A stretch of DNA of 64,000 nt from contig NZ_CP010835.1 in NCBI RefSeq assembly GCF_001577775.1, positions 248,001 through 312,000 on the forward strand, in the 5' to 3' direction. Under the pieces are notes generated by a model, which was not told the DNA's origin, ran no database searches, and was given only the letters and a program-made list of their open reading frames with translations. A program made the position numbers and the translations under genes. Source of the stretch: Pyrococcus kukulkanii. Lineage in GTDB: Archaea; Methanobacteriota_B; Thermococci; Thermococcales; Thermococcaceae. Positions 1 through 8,844 of the stretch are shown here, one piece after another; positions within the stretch are counted from its first letter, which is position 1, and the number at the start of each line of letters is the position of its first letter.

Positions 1-220
1 AAACCTTCTTAGCTCCAAGTAACAGGGCGCCGAGGGTTAAAACTCCAGTTCCGGCTCCTAAGTCAGCAACAACCTTGCCTTCAATATCCCCCAGGGAATA
101 TGCAAGCCATAGGAGTTCTGATGCCGCATTCCCTGGAGTTCTGTACTGCTCCAGCCAGGGCTTAGGGTTTCTGAAGCCCTTCAGCTTTGATAGCATAATT
201 GCAAGTTCTTTTTTCCTCAT
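1..220 (-). CDS. METTL5/HemK-like RNA or protein methyltransferase, partial
   Basis: This is the N-terminal part of a SAM-dependent methyltransferase; the C-terminus lies beyond base 1. The translation starts at the ATG read from 220-218 and contains a QYRTPGNAASELLW block, then the SAM-binding motif I VADLGAGTGVLTLGALLLGA. The pairing of a Q-T-P/G-N-A-A substrate-side segment with this class I Rossmann motif is typical of the small archaeal METTL5-like adenine methyltransferases. The catalytic NPPF-type motif would lie outside the window, so substrate (rRNA base or protein glutamine) cannot be decided. It is divergent from the radical SAM gene, with about 140 bases of AT-rich promoter DNA between them. 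Confidence 0.75.
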   Translation of the reverse strand, partial: MRKKELAIMLSKLKGFRNPKPWLEQYRTPGNAASELLWLAYSLGDIEGKVVADLGAGTGVLTLGALLLGAKKV

Positions 221-359
221 CACCACGCAATAATTTTTAATCATTTAAGCCTTTTCCTGAATTATTTCGCTAAATTAACATAAATTTTGTTATTATTACT
301 GTTTTGACGGCGTAATTTTCTTAAGTGTGAAGCTTTCTTTTCATAGGTGGGGTGGTTGG

Positions 360-1964
360 ATGGCGAGGATAGTCCTCAGCACTGATGAGACTTTAACGAG
401 TACTTACCACGACGTTCCGCTCTTGGACTTCCTTGGCTGTGCACCGTACGATAAGCTACCGAAGTGGGTGTTCAGGTTATTAGACAGCCAGTTGCCAGAT
501 AACAATGGAGTACTAACCCAAGCTCCCTACGGACTCAGGAAAATTGAAGCCGCTTTGCTGAGGTGTTTTTCAAGGGATGATGTAGTGGTAGCCCATCCCA
601 GGAAGATAGAGCAGTTCATTGATGAAAACACCGAGATAGTGGCCCTCTATGAGATGGATCCCCTCGGCCTAGGGCCAGTAACGATGATGTTCACGAATGG
701 AGGACAGTGGAGGAGTTACACAAGTGTTAAGTTCAAGGAGCTCGTGACCAGAATAAATTCGCTCAGGGATAAGAAGAACCTCAAGTTCAAGTTGGTTGTT
801 GGGGGGCCAGGATCATGGCAACTTGAAACTAGAAGGGATGAGAGGGAGAGACTAAGAGTAGACCACGTGGTCATTGGGGAGGCAGAGCACGTAATATGTG
901 ATATAATTGAAGGGATAATTGAAGATTCCGCCGATGAAACGATATTTGTTAGAGGATGGCCAAAAGTTGAGGAGATACCAACTATAGTTGGTCCTTCTTA
1001 TAAGGGGTTGGTTGAGGTAATGAGAGGATGCGGAAGAGGATGCAGGTTCTGTGAGCCTAATCTTAGGGTTGCACGCTTCATTCCGTTGGAAAAGATAGAG
1101 GAAGAGGTAAGATTAAACATAAACGCAGGAATAGATCATGCATGGTTGCATAGTGAGGATATCTTTCTATACAAGGTCGAAGACAGGAAAAACTTCTATC
1201 CAAATGCCGAAGCAGTAATCGAGCTGTTTGAGATGGCAAGAAAGTACACTAAGCACGTTAATCCAACGCACGGAACTGTAGCTGGAGCCTTAGCTGTTCC
1301 CGGAATGATAGAGGAGATATCAAGGATAGTTGAAGCCAACGATAACCACTGGATTGGCATACAGGTCGGAATGGAAACCGCCGATCCAGAGGTTATTGGA
1401 AAGCTCATGAACAACAAGATGAAGCCCTTCTCACCTGAGGAGTGGCCGTGGGTTCTGCTTAATGGAACGTATGTTTTCAACAAGAACTATTGGTTCCCGG
1501 CATACACCACCATTCTAGGGCTTCCTGGGGACAATGATGATGCCGAGATCATGACCGCTCAGCTGATAATTACAATGGAGAAAGAGTTGGAGGAAAAGTT
1601 AGGAAACAAAGCTCACTTCACGGTTACACCCCTAGCCTTCGTTCCCATGGGCGTTCTGAAGGGCGAAGAATTTTACAGAGTAGATGAAATGATAACCTAT
1701 GGTCAGTTCCTTCACCTCTACTATGCATGGAAGCACATGGCTAGGGAGATAGTGAAGGGCCTGCCCAAGGTCATGAGGGGTAACCCATTCCTAATTCCAT
1801 TCTTCCCACTAGCGAGACTCGGGGTTAGGATAGTCCTCAGGCAGATAGAGAAGTGGGGAAGAAAGAGGGGGTTTGAAGTCAAAGAGCTCGAGCCCTTGGA
1901 TATAAAAATAGAAGTTGAAGAACACAGATGGAGTTACAAGCCAAGCTTAGCTGAAGCATATTAG
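360..1964 (+). CDS. Radical SAM protein with B12-binding-like N-terminal region
   Basis: The protein (534 residues) carries the radical SAM iron-sulfur motif C-x3-C-x2-C at Cys224, Cys228 and Cys231 (GCGRGCRFCEP). Upstream lies a Rossmann-like segment, VVGGPGSW followed by HVVIGEAEHVI, of the kind found in cobalamin-binding radical SAM enzymes. I place the start at the ATG at 360 because GGTGGTTGG sits just upstream; an earlier in-frame GTG at 327 has no ribosome binding site. The family predicts SAM cleavage to a 5-prime-deoxyadenosyl radical, probably in a methylation or thiolation reaction; the substrate is unknown. It is a single gene convergent with the ferritin-like gene at 1995. Confidence 0.8.
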   Translation: MARIVLSTDETLTSTYHDVPLLDFLGCAPYDKLPKWVFRLLDSQLPDNNGVLTQAPYGLRKIEAALLRCFSRDDVVVAHPRKIEQFIDENTEIVALYEMDPLGLGPVTMMFTNGGQWRSYTSVKFKELVTRINSLRDKKNLKFKLVVGGPGSWQLETRRDERERLRVDHVVIGEAEHVICDIIEGIIEDSADETIFVRGWPKVEEIPTIVGPSYKGLVEVMRGCGRGCRFCEPNLRVARFIPLEKIEEEVRLNINAGIDHAWLHSEDIFLYKVEDRKNFYPNAEAVIELFEMARKYTKHVNPTHGTVAGALAVPGMIEEISRIVEANDNHWIGIQVGMETADPEVIGKLMNNKMKPFSPEEWPWVLLNGTYVFNKNYWFPAYTTILGLPGDNDDAEIMTAQLIITMEKELEEKLGNKAHFTVTPLAFVPMGVLKGEEFYRVDEMITYGQFLHLYYAWKHMAREIVKGLPKVMRGNPFLIPFFPLARLGVRIVLRQIEKWGRKRGFEVKELEPLDIKIEVEEHRWSYKPSLAEAY

Positions 1965-1994
1965 GATCTCGAATAAGGGAATATAACATTGCAA

Positions 1995-2567
1995 TTATCT
2001 TTTTCTAAGTTCTTTTATAAGCTCTTTTAGTGCTTTTTCTGCCTCTATTTTTGAGTAAAACTCGTGCTCTTGCTTTAGGAACTCGTAGTGATATCTTTCG
2101 TCTTCGGCAAGCTTGAGAAACATCTTTTTATGCTTAGGATCATCTAAGAGGTCGTGTAGCATTAGGTAAACTCCTTCTGATAGTTGCTCTGCGTCCATTC
2201 CTATGGAGAGAATATCTAGGTAATCTTTTACGGTCTCTAACCGATAATCTCTCTCCTTGAACACTTGGGACCACGTTTTGAAGTGAACCTCGGAAGGTTC
2301 TTCTCCGGGGAATAAGGCATTAAATATCTCCATGACTTTCCTGTCATGGTTCTCTTCCATTTTCATAAACTCCTGGAATTTTTCCCTGGGATATCCTTCA
2401 GGAAGCTTCTCATAGAGAAAGCGATAAAGCTCTGTGGAATCAATTTCTCCCTTAAGGGCATAGCTGAGGATGTCTTTTAAGGAATACTCGGCAAGCTTTT
2501 TCAGTATCTCTCTAACTTCATCTTTAATACCTGCTCTCTTCATGAAAAGCTCTAACGCAGAGCTCAC
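1995..2567 (-). CDS. Ferritin-like diiron protein (rubrerythrin-like)
   Basis: The product has about 190 residues, is mostly helical, and shows two E-x-x-H metal motifs, EENH near the middle and ERYH near the C-terminus. This is the arrangement expected of a four-helix ferritin-like diiron centre. No rubredoxin C-x2-C domain is visible, so it is an erythrin-type protein rather than a full rubrerythrin. The likely start is a GTG at 2567-2565, since AGGTGGT lies three bases upstream; the longer ORF to 2618 has no such site. The DUF59 gene is immediately upstream on the same strand (47 bases), so both may share a transcript. The expected role is oxidative stress or iron handling in the cytoplasm, which is inference. 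Confidence 0.7.
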   Translation of the reverse strand: MSSALELFMKRAGIKDEVREILKKLAEYSLKDILSYALKGEIDSTELYRFLYEKLPEGYPREKFQEFMKMEENHDRKVMEIFNALFPGEEPSEVHFKTWSQVFKERDYRLETVKDYLDILSIGMDAEQLSEGVYLMLHDLLDDPKHKKMFLKLAEDERYHYEFLKQEHEFYSKIEAEKALKELIKELRKR

Positions 2568-2614
2568 GGAACCACCTGTTATAAGTATAGGAGTAATAGT
2601 TGAAAAATGTTTGG

Positions 2615-3139
2615 TCAAATCATGCCAAGCCTTCTCTTAGCTTCATCACTCATCCTGTCTGGTGTCCAAGGTGGGTCAAAAGTAAGCTCAACTTCAACAT
2701 CCTTTACCCCCGGAATCTCTAGGACTTTCTCCTCGACTGCCCTTAAGATCCAAAGGGTAAGGGGACATCCTGGGGTAGTCATCGTCATCTTGATATAAAC
2801 AGTATTGTCGGGGTTTATCCTTAGTTCATATATCAACCCTAAATTAACAACGTCAATTCCGATCTCAGGGTCAATGACTTCTTTTAACTTTTCCAAAACC
2901 ATATCTTCAGTTAGCTTAGCATTTTCTCCACTTTTCTGCTGCCTTACAAACCCAATCTCAACCTGCTTAACACCTTCAAGCTCTTTTATCCTGTTGTAAA
3001 CTTTCAAAAGTGTTGCATCATCTATTTTTTCTTTAAAGGTTATTTTAACTGTTCCATTTTCAACTTCTAAGCTTTCGATTATCTCATTCTTTCCAGTTAT
3101 TTCTTCAATGGCCTTTTCGACTACCTCTTTCGTTACCAA
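2615..3139 (-). CDS. MIP18/DUF59 family iron-sulfur assembly-like protein
   Basis: The C-terminal hundred residues match the MIP18/PaaD/SufT domain: DPEIGIDVVNLGLIYEL, then MTTPGCP, then a FDPPWTPDRMSDEAK tail. The conserved Cys of the TPGCP loop is the residue thought to bind or transfer Fe-S components in this family. The N-terminal 65 residues resemble a degenerate second copy of the same alpha/beta fold (ITGKNEIIESLEVENGTVK, then ELEGVKQVEI), so the protein may be a tandem domain. The start is a TTG at 3139-3137 preceded by GGTGTGGAGAT; the assignment is less certain than others. It probably acts in Fe-S cluster maturation. Confidence 0.72.
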   Translation of the reverse strand: MVTKEVVEKAIEEITGKNEIIESLEVENGTVKITFKEKIDDATLLKVYNRIKELEGVKQVEIGFVRQQKSGENAKLTEDMVLEKLKEVIDPEIGIDVVNLGLIYELRINPDNTVYIKMTMTTPGCPLTLWILRAVEEKVLEIPGVKDVEVELTFDPPWTPDRMSDEAKRRLGMI

Positions 3140-3249
3140 ATCTCCACACCCGGTGGTAGTTCCAATAACCAGATTTAAACCTTTTGGGTCAAAAATGTCC
3201 CATTAGTTTTCCCTTATAGTGGCAAAATGATTATGGGGAATATGGATTT

Positions 3250-3272
3250 TAAGTCAATAAAATTTAATAATG
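3250..3272 (+). promoter_or_regulatory. Probable promoter of pckG
   Basis: An AT-rich TATA-like segment, AATAAAATTTAATAATG, lies about 40 to 50 bases upstream of the pckG start, with AAGGGTGGG as ribosome binding site at 3293-3301. This is a by-eye assignment of an archaeal TATA element. Confidence 0.4.
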
Positions 3273-3306
3273 TCAAAATGCACACGTTTAAGCAAGGGTG
3301 GGAACA

Positions 3307-5181
3307 ATGAAGAACGCTCTTGAAAGGCTTGAAAATCTTCTTGAGAAAGAGCAGTTTGAGAAAATCAAGGAGATAGACAACCCTTATCTTCACGAGTTCT
3401 TGGCGGAATGGATCGAGTGGCTTCAGCCAAGCAAAGTCTTTGTCTGTACTGATTCACCCGAAGATGAAGAATATGTCCGCTGGAAAGCCCTCTATTATGG
3501 AGAGGAAAAGATGCTTGAAATGCCCCGACATACCGTCCATTACGACAACTACTATGACCAAGCAAGAGACAAAGCAAACACTAAGCTCTTGGTTCCTAAA
3601 GGAGTTACATTACCATTCCTTAACACGATGGATAGAGAGGAAGGGCTCAGAGAAATCAGGGAGATAATGAAAGGGATAATGAGAGGCAAAGAACTGTTTA
3701 TATGCTTCTTCGTGCTCGGTCCAAAGAATTCGGTCTTTACAATTCCCGCAGTTCAGTTAACAGACTCAGCTTACGTTGCTCACTCTGAATTCCTGCTGTA
3801 CAGGAAGGGCTATGAAGAGTTCGTGAGGATGGGACCAACGAGGAACTTCTTAAAGTTCGTTCACTCAGCTGGAGAGCTTGATGAGAGAAAGACAAGTAAA
3901 AACCTTGACAAGAGGAGGATATACATAGACCTAGTTGATGAAACAGTATATTCAGCAAACACCCAGTATGGTGGGAACACCATAGGCTTGAAAAAGTTAG
4001 CATTTAGACTTACAATTCAAAGGGCAGTCAGGGAAGGATGGCTAAGCGAGCACATGTTCCTGATGAGGGTGAACGGCCCGAACGGTAGAAAGACTTACTT
4101 CACAGGAGCTTATCCAAGCATGTGTGGAAAGACATCAACGGCAATGATACCTTGGGAGAACATAGTCGGTGACGATCTTGTCTTTATAAAGAATCTCGAT
4201 GGAAAGGCTAGGGCAGTAAACGTTGAAATTGGAGTCTTTGGAATAATAGAAGGAATAAATGAGAAAGATGATCCAATTATATGGAAAGTTCTCCACTCTC
4301 CAGTTGAGATAATATTCTCTAATGTTCTCGTTAAGGACGGAAAGCCTTACTGGAATGGAATGGGCATTCCAATACCTGATGAAGGCGAAAATCACAGCGG
4401 AAAATGGTGGCGTGGAAAGAAAGACAAAGAGGGTAAGGAGATACCGCCAAGCCACAAGAACGCAAGATTTACCGTTAGACTAGAAGCATTTCCGAACCTC
4501 GACAAGGAAGCCTTGGAGAATCCATGCGGAGTTGAGGTCGGCGGAATGATATTCGGCGGTAGGGATCCCGATACATGGCCGCCGGTTAGGGAGGCCTTCA
4601 ACTGGCAGCATGGAGTAATAACGATGGGAGCTTCGCTTGAGAGCGAGACTACAGCGGCAACCCTCGGCAAAGAGGGAGTTAGGGCCTTCAATCCAATGTC
4701 AATCCTTGACTTCTTGAGCGTCCACATAGGAGATTACATTAGGAACTACCTTGAGTTCGGAAGGAAGCTAAAGAAGACTCCAAAGATATTCGCGGTGAAC
4801 TATTTCCTCAGGGAAAACGGTCAATGGCTCAATGAAAAGCTTGACAAGGCAGTGTGGCTCAAGTGGATGGAGCTCAGGGTTCATGATGATGTTGGAGCTA
4901 TTGAAACCCCGATAGGGTACATTCCAAAATACGAGGATCTTAAGACTCTCTTTAAGCAAGTCCTCAACAAAGAGTATACCAAGGAGGATTACGAGAAACA
5001 GTTCAAGATTAGAATTCCAGAATTGCTAGCAAAGATAGACAGGATATGGAAGATCTATGAGCCAATAGATAACATTCCGGAGGAACTCTTTAAGGAGCTT
5101 GAAGCGGAAAAAGAGAGGTTAGTAAAGGCAAGAGAGAAATATGGGGATTACATAAGTCCTTTCACATTACTCAAGAGTTAA
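3307..5181 (+). CDS. pckG: Phosphoenolpyruvate carboxykinase (GTP)
   Basis: This 624-residue cytoplasmic enzyme interconverts oxaloacetate plus GTP with phosphoenolpyruvate, CO2 and GDP, linking the C4 pool to gluconeogenesis or, in Thermococcales, running in the carboxylating direction. The GTP-type P-loop with its active-site cysteine is visible as YPSMCGKTS (Cys273, Lys275). Length fits the GTP-dependent family. Downstream blocks such as NPCGVEVGGMIFGGRDPD and FNWQHGVITMGAS are characteristic. I choose the ATG at 3307 because GGGTGGG is six bases upstream; an in-frame GTG at 3298 is possible. The last 15 bases overlap the convergent membrane gene at 5167. Confidence 0.97.
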   Translation: MKNALERLENLLEKEQFEKIKEIDNPYLHEFLAEWIEWLQPSKVFVCTDSPEDEEYVRWKALYYGEEKMLEMPRHTVHYDNYYDQARDKANTKLLVPKGVTLPFLNTMDREEGLREIREIMKGIMRGKELFICFFVLGPKNSVFTIPAVQLTDSAYVAHSEFLLYRKGYEEFVRMGPTRNFLKFVHSAGELDERKTSKNLDKRRIYIDLVDETVYSANTQYGGNTIGLKKLAFRLTIQRAVREGWLSEHMFLMRVNGPNGRKTYFTGAYPSMCGKTSTAMIPWENIVGDDLVFIKNLDGKARAVNVEIGVFGIIEGINEKDDPIIWKVLHSPVEIIFSNVLVKDGKPYWNGMGIPIPDEGENHSGKWWRGKKDKEGKEIPPSHKNARFTVRLEAFPNLDKEALENPCGVEVGGMIFGGRDPDTWPPVREAFNWQHGVITMGASLESETTAATLGKEGVRAFNPMSILDFLSVHIGDYIRNYLEFGRKLKKTPKIFAVNYFLRENGQWLNEKLDKAVWLKWMELRVHDDVGAIETPIGYIPKYEDLKTLFKQVLNKEYTKEDYEKQFKIRIPELLAKIDRIWKIYEPIDNIPEELFKELEAEKERLVKAREKYGDYISPFTLLKS

Positions 5182-5664
5182 AAATCTTGAGCTTGCAATG
5201 AGTACCCCCAAACTGATGACTATCGGGGTGATGTTCCTAAGGCTTGCTCCTAGGGCGACAGATATCCCGAGTATTGCCCCTATGGCAAGGGATATAATCC
5301 CTATCTCGATAAAGGCTTTTCTTTCTCTTATTCTTATCCAAGCCCCTAATCCCACCAATATCCCAGAATAATAAAGTGGTCTGTAAATAATCCCCGCAAT
5401 TAGCAGGCCTATTATAATTACATCCTTGCGAGATGGTCTATACCCTGTGAGTATTTCGTATAAAGCAAAAATTGATGGTATGACAAACATAAAAATCCCT
5501 TCAATTATTCCAGTGCTTACTGTTCCTATCATAATTATAGAGTATATTACATACACGAGTAGTCTGATATCCTTGCTCTTAATGAGGTAACCAGGGATTA
5601 GAATTAGGGGGGCAGGATTCTTTAGTAGAAGACCCGTCACTAATAGGGCTGCAAGGCCTATCAT
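5167..5664 (-). CDS. Small multi-pass membrane protein at the end of the MoxR/DUF58 operon
   Basis: The 165-residue product is almost entirely hydrophobic, with about five or six predicted membrane segments (for example IYSIIMIGTVSTGIIEGIFM and SLAIGAILGISVALGA). I do not recognise a family. Its start overlaps the DUF58 stop by four bases (ATGA-type coupling), which makes it the last gene of a translationally coupled operon with DUF58, MoxR, DUF4350 and DUF4129 proteins. Its 3-prime end overlaps the end of pckG on the other strand. A membrane partner for the MoxR/DUF58 machine is a reasonable inference from the coupling. Confidence 0.75.
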   Translation of the reverse strand: MIGLAALLVTGLLLKNPAPLILIPGYLIKSKDIRLLVYVIYSIIMIGTVSTGIIEGIFMFVIPSIFALYEILTGYRPSRKDVIIIGLLIAGIIYRPLYYSGILVGLGAWIRIRERKAFIEIGIISLAIGAILGISVALGASLRNITPIVISLGVLIASSRFLTLE

Positions 5665-6911
5665 TCTATCACCCTGAGAACTTCTTTTCCATAGTCACTT
5701 GGTCCTAGATCTATCGTTGGGGCAAGGGAATTAAACTTCCTAATTATCTTTTCTCTCTCTTTCATTCTCTTGTAGAGCTTTCTTAGTGTTTCTTCATTAA
5801 GATCTCCTTGGTAAAATAGAACGGGGTTTGGGGATAGTATTATTATTCTATGCTTCTTTCTAATCATGGATAGTAGAGCATAAAGTCGCGATGTTTGACT
5901 CGTTAGGTCGGAAATTATAACTATGTATGAGGGTGTTTTTATTTCAAGAAGAGCTTCCCATATGCCTTTCTTTTTTCTAAAGGATTTTCTAAGGAAATTT
6001 AGGGCTCTTGTACTTACCTTTCCTATCTCCGCTCTCAAACTAAGGATACCTCTTTCTCTCTTGTATTTTATCTCCATTCTTATCTTGTTAAGATGACCTT
6101 CCCCCCTTCCTGGAGGGATTCTCTTATATCCACCTTCCCAGTATTTTATTAGGCCAACATAGTATCCGTTCCGAATTAACATCGTTGCTATGTACAGGGC
6201 TAGCGCTGATGCATAGTCAATTTTTCCTTTTCTCATTTCTCTACTTTGATCTAAGACTATGTAAACTTCACTATCTTTTTCCTTTAAGAATTCTCTTATT
6301 ATGAGCTTCTTTAGCCTAGCTGAAGCCTTCCAGTCAATTTTCTTAATATCGTCTCCTGGAATATATTCCCTAAGACCGTGGAAGTCAAGACTCTCGGTTC
6401 CTACGATTCCTTTTTTATACCTCTCCTTTAGTCTAAGTCTGTACTCCTCTTTTGCAGCTTCTCTTATTGAGTCTACAGAAGGAACTACTTCAATTCTAAC
6501 TCCAGGAAATATCTTTTCTTGAATTTGTAAACCCAGGAAATCCTCTATTTTTACCTTAAGGCGGAGATCATATATACCTTTTTTTATTGGTTTGACTTTA
6601 ATTTTTGCATTTCTCTGTCCTTCTACTCTTAGTCGAACTTTTTCGCTGATTATATAATCTCCCTTAAATTCCGCATTTATTATTCCTCTTCCCATGAAGA
6701 GAACGGGAATCTCAATTTCTTTCCCTTCCTCTGTAGATACTAGATTATTATTATTGATCCTAACCGTAACATTTGGGTTGAACGTTACCTTTGAGTAGTA
6801 CATGTATAGAAACAATGTAAATGCAAAAATTGCAGGCAATACATCTCCTATGAGGTATGAATGGAGGATTCCAAGGAACACGAGTGTCCAGATATAAAGT
6901 TCCCTTTTCAT
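5661..6911 (-). CDS. DUF58 domain protein (vWA-like, MoxR partner)
   Basis: The 416-residue protein starts with two short hydrophobic segments (residues about 7-40), continues with a beta-rich region, and then contains the DUF58 signature REYIPGDDIKKIDWKASAR followed by a von Willebrand A-like fold (VYIVLDQSREM as degenerate MIDAS). DUF58 proteins usually pair with MoxR AAA ATPases in membrane or envelope protein maturation. Here the gene overlaps moxR by four bases at its start and the small membrane gene by four bases at its end. The MIDAS reads D-Q-S-R-E rather than D-x-S-x-S, so metal binding is doubtful. Confidence 0.88.
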   Translation of the reverse strand: MKRELYIWTLVFLGILHSYLIGDVLPAIFAFTLFLYMYYSKVTFNPNVTVRINNNNLVSTEEGKEIEIPVLFMGRGIINAEFKGDYIISEKVRLRVEGQRNAKIKVKPIKKGIYDLRLKVKIEDFLGLQIQEKIFPGVRIEVVPSVDSIREAAKEEYRLRLKERYKKGIVGTESLDFHGLREYIPGDDIKKIDWKASARLKKLIIREFLKEKDSEVYIVLDQSREMRKGKIDYASALALYIATMLIRNGYYVGLIKYWEGGYKRIPPGRGEGHLNKIRMEIKYKRERGILSLRAEIGKVSTRALNFLRKSFRKKKGIWEALLEIKTPSYIVIISDLTSQTSRLYALLSMIRKKHRIIILSPNPVLFYQGDLNEETLRKLYKRMKEREKIIRKFNSLAPTIDLGPSDYGKEVLRVIE

Positions 6912-7837
6912 ATGGGCACCTCTACCTCTTCTATTATCTCCCTTACAACAGTTTCTCCTTTCACTCCCTCAACCTCATATTCTGCTTTAACCATCAACCT
7001 GTGGGCGAGAATGGGAACTGCTAAGCTCTTAACGTCATCTGGGATAACATAGTCTCTTCCTTCAAGGAATGCTTTCGCCTTTGATGCGTAGAGGAGATGC
7101 TCTGATGCTCTAGGGGATGCTCCAATTAGAAGTCTTTCATCTGTTCTCGTTCTTGTAACTATCTCGTAGAGATACCTTAACACTTCCTCACTAACCTTTA
7201 CTTTTTTTGTCTCTTCCATGGCTGTTAATATCTGAGCCTTTGTAAATACTGTTTTAACCTCGCTGAATTCTCCTCTATCCTTCCTCCTAAGCATCTCAAG
7301 CTCTTCCTCTTTATCTGGATATCCTACCTTAATTTCCATCATAAACCTATCAATTTGGGCCTCAGGTAAATTATACACTCCTTCAAACTCTAGGGGGTTC
7401 TTTGTCGCTATAACCAAGAAAGGTCTGTCAAGCTTGTATGTTTTTCCTTCAATTGTAACTTGTCTCTCTTGCATTGCCTCTAAGAGCGCGGACTGTGTCT
7501 TTGGTTGGGCCCTATTTATCTCATCTGCTAACACAATATTTGCAAAAATTGGGCCCTTCTTTATTTTCCAAAGTCCATCTGTCTGGTCATAATATACTGT
7601 TCCCAATATGTCAGCCGGTAACAAATCAGGTGTCAACTGGATCCTTGAGAATTTTAAACCAAGGGCTTGTGCAAAGCTCTTGGCTATTGTAGTTTTTGCA
7701 ACCCCAGGGATCCCTTCGATTATTACATGCCCTTCCGCTAATAATGCTATTGTTAATAGCTCTATGACTTCATCTTTTCCAACGACAGCTTTGTGTATTT
7801 CCTTTTTAAGGATACTCAGGAGCTTTCTTCCGTCCAT
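6908..7837 (-). CDS. MoxR-type AAA+ ATPase
   Basis: The 309-residue protein is a compact AAA+ ATPase. Walker A is EGIPGVAKTT (residues 41-50), Walker B is IVLADEINRA (Asp105, Glu106), and sensor 1 is the NPLEFEGVYNLPEAQ segment, typical of MoxR. MoxR proteins act as chaperone-like ATPases for metal insertion or complex assembly, often with DUF58/vWA partners, which is the gene directly downstream. I choose the ATG at 7837 since AGGTGGTC is just upstream; a GTG three codons earlier overlaps that site. The 5-prime end overlaps the DUF4350 gene by about 20 bases. Confidence 0.92.
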   Translation of the reverse strand: MDGRKLLSILKKEIHKAVVGKDEVIELLTIALLAEGHVIIEGIPGVAKTTIAKSFAQALGLKFSRIQLTPDLLPADILGTVYYDQTDGLWKIKKGPIFANIVLADEINRAQPKTQSALLEAMQERQVTIEGKTYKLDRPFLVIATKNPLEFEGVYNLPEAQIDRFMMEIKVGYPDKEEELEMLRRKDRGEFSEVKTVFTKAQILTAMEETKKVKVSEEVLRYLYEIVTRTRTDERLLIGASPRASEHLLYASKAKAFLEGRDYVIPDDVKSLAVPILAHRLMVKAEYEVEGVKGETVVREIIEEVEVPI

Positions 7838-8844
7838 TTTGACCACCTATTAATTTCGCTTACTATTCTGTTTAGCACCCTACCATCGTATCCTTCTTCT
7901 TCAAGCCTCTTTATAATATCCTGAATGCTTTCTTTTTCCTCTCCAAACAGTCTCTCTGACACTTTTAGCGTAATTCTAAGGATGCCTTCAAGCGTTCTGA
8001 AGACGAGTCCGCTTTCTATAAACAAAATGATAACTCCAACAAAGGCCGTAACATAGAAAGCCTTTTCTCTATCTAGAGATCTCCTAATTACTAAGGTTCC
8101 TGTTTGATAGAAATTCATATTAGAATGGTGGGCCTCATCTATATACACAGGGTACCTTACATAAAGGGACACAAAAACATTCACGAAGCCCGTGTTAAAT
8201 TTCATCATATCATTTATAAAGACGCTGGGATCTGAGAACAAGATTATCTTTCCTTTTCCATATTTAAGCTCTGTCATTATCGGGTATTCTCTGAAGTTTC
8301 TCCCAAGAAGAGTTATTTTACTTGTAAACATAGATCCATTAGCTCCAATAATCACGGAGGGCATATTTAGCACAACTTTACTTACGTTGGCACTTATCTT
8401 TGGGTCTTTGATCCTCACTATCACGGGAAAGTAAGGACTTTTGATATAGAACACTTCTTTTGGCATTTTTGATGAGAATCTTGCGGAGAGATTAAGTCCC
8501 TTCAATATCTGATTACCTGTACCAAAATCATCAATCAATATAAGGGTTCCGCCGTTATCCAGGAACTTCTTGATTTCTCTTATCTCTAGCTGGGAATAAC
8601 TCATATCAGGGCCTATAATGATCAGTGTTCCTTTCTTATCCCCAAGATTGTAGGAGTTAAATGGGGAAAAAACGGGTATAATATCTCCATTTTTGTGTAA
8701 AAGTTTAGCAAATTCGGAACATCCATTCCATCCGACATTAAATACGCTAAACTCCGCATTTGTAAGGAATACGGGAATAGAGATTGGCATTATTAACATT
8801 GCTATTCCAATTGCTAGTAGGGTAAAGTAAAACGCCCTCTTCAT
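7816..8844 (-). CDS. DUF4350-type membrane-anchored protein
   Basis: The 342-residue product has a membrane segment near the N-terminus (about residues 8-28), an extracytoplasmic Rossmann-like region with GTLIIIGPDMSYSQ and GGTLILIDDFGTGN, and a second membrane segment near residue 270 (VTAFVGVIILFIESGLVF), followed by a basic/acidic cytoplasmic tail. This organisation and the IDDFGTGN loop fit the DUF4350 family, which is regularly found next to MoxR, DUF58 and DUF4129 genes. It starts four bases inside the upstream gene and overlaps moxR. The biochemical role of the family is not established. Confidence 0.78.
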   Translation of the reverse strand: MKRAFYFTLLAIGIAMLIMPISIPVFLTNAEFSVFNVGWNGCSEFAKLLHKNGDIIPVFSPFNSYNLGDKKGTLIIIGPDMSYSQLEIREIKKFLDNGGTLILIDDFGTGNQILKGLNLSARFSSKMPKEVFYIKSPYFPVIVRIKDPKISANVSKVVLNMPSVIIGANGSMFTSKITLLGRNFREYPIMTELKYGKGKIILFSDPSVFINDMMKFNTGFVNVFVSLYVRYPVYIDEAHHSNMNFYQTGTLVIRRSLDREKAFYVTAFVGVIILFIESGLVFRTLEGILRITLKVSERLFGEEKESIQDIIKRLEEEGYDGRVLNRIVSEINRWSKWTEESS